Source of the DNA: Singulisphaera sp. GP187
GTDB lineage: Bacteria > Planctomycetota > Phycisphaerae > Phycisphaerales > SM1A02
Assembly (NCBI GenBank): GCA_945868805.1
Contig: CAMBMO010000015.1
Coordinates: 1 to 59,443 of the forward strand
Direction of reading: 5' to 3'
DNA length: 59,443 nucleotides
Positions within the stretch are counted from its first letter, which is position 1, and each line of letters starts with the position of its first letter. The translations under genes and the position numbers were made by a program. This document shows, in pieces, positions 59,294 to 59,443 of the stretch. Under the pieces are notes generated by a model, which was given only the letters and a program-made list of their open reading frames with translations, was not told the DNA's origin and ran no database searches.

Positions 59294-59443
59294 AGTAAAT
59301 CAACACACTCCTAGCGGCGGTGGTTTGGACTACCCCACCTTCAGTGGACACAAAATCATACTAACCAACTCTCCCTCGAGCAGAACCTAATCGCGCACCT
59401 AGCAGCACGGTTTCGAAGACCGATGCTCTAGTGACAGAATCTC

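Noticed and set aside
59408-59422. Anticodon-arm-like hairpin CGGTTTCGAAGACCG at the right edge
   Set aside because: It resembles a tRNA anticodon stem-loop, but no D arm, T arm or acceptor stem can be drawn around it on either strand. Treated as a chance hairpin or an unprovable remnant.
1-59443. Search for a second variable repeat, CRISPR array or insertion sequence
   Set aside because: No other copy of the GARVLRGGGW segment, no regularly spaced repeats, and no transposase motifs were seen by eye in this window.

Overview
The window is a dense stretch of a diderm bacterial chromosome, fairly GC-rich and with few gaps. Gene content (two MCE/MlaD-type periplasmic-facing proteins, murA and alr, a short Rho, many secreted proteins of unknown function, a secretin-like STN protein, a ThiD2-ThiE fusion, a diversity-generating retroelement) suits a Planctomycetota member, most likely the class Phycisphaerae. 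That placement is an inference from gene content; no 16S rRNA or tRNA gene is present to confirm it.

Layout. 1-4181: ATP synthase gamma (cut by the window edge), a PhnP-like hydrolase and a ThiD2-ThiE fusion on the minus strand, then a secreted Mn-type superoxide dismutase and a small lipoprotein. 4388-8545: a secreted two-CBM chitinase-like GH18 enzyme, a YtcJ-type amidohydrolase and a site-2 protease. 8561-11048: the ribosomal operon rpsP-trmD-rplS with its promoter and an intrinsic terminator that lies inside the start of the next reading frame. 11159-16148: HNH protein, CPBP protease, rplM-rpsI, and a large multi-HTH, sigma-like protein. 16165-28601: alr, DEVD-box RNA helicase, psuG, rho, two MCE proteins, an rRNA/tRNA methyltransferase, murA, a plant-type ferredoxin-NADP reductase and a TPR protein. 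28662-38457: rpsR, a phosphoesterase, a tightly coupled ygfZ-small membrane protein-mvaB operon, an M42 peptidase, and metH followed by a fused double CrcB and an unknown gene. 38566-53815: secreted S41 protease and LolA-like protein, an ABC exporter with a HIT protein, two MFS carriers, ribosomal protein S1, secreted unknown proteins and a membrane glycosyltransferase.

The most notable system is at 53958-58127 on the minus strand: a complete diversity-generating retroelement (DGR). It has a signal-peptide-bearing target protein with an FGE-sulfatase/C-type-lectin fold domain whose last codons form the variable repeat (56118-56240), an almost pure AAC-codon template repeat 335 bp away (55783-55905), an accessory Avd protein and a reverse transcriptase with the DGR signature SQ in motif 4. 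The two repeats differ at 23 template adenines and at only three other positions, the signature of adenine-specific mutagenic retrohoming. The target gene body is visibly more AT-rich than the rest of the window and is bordered by AG-rich direct repeats, which suggests the cassette was acquired.

Other points of interest are a CrcB fluoride channel fused head-to-tail with a degenerate second half, a terminator embedded in a translationally coupled gene start, in-frame 12-15 bp tandem repeats in several housekeeping genes, and a 24-bp palindrome in front of metH.
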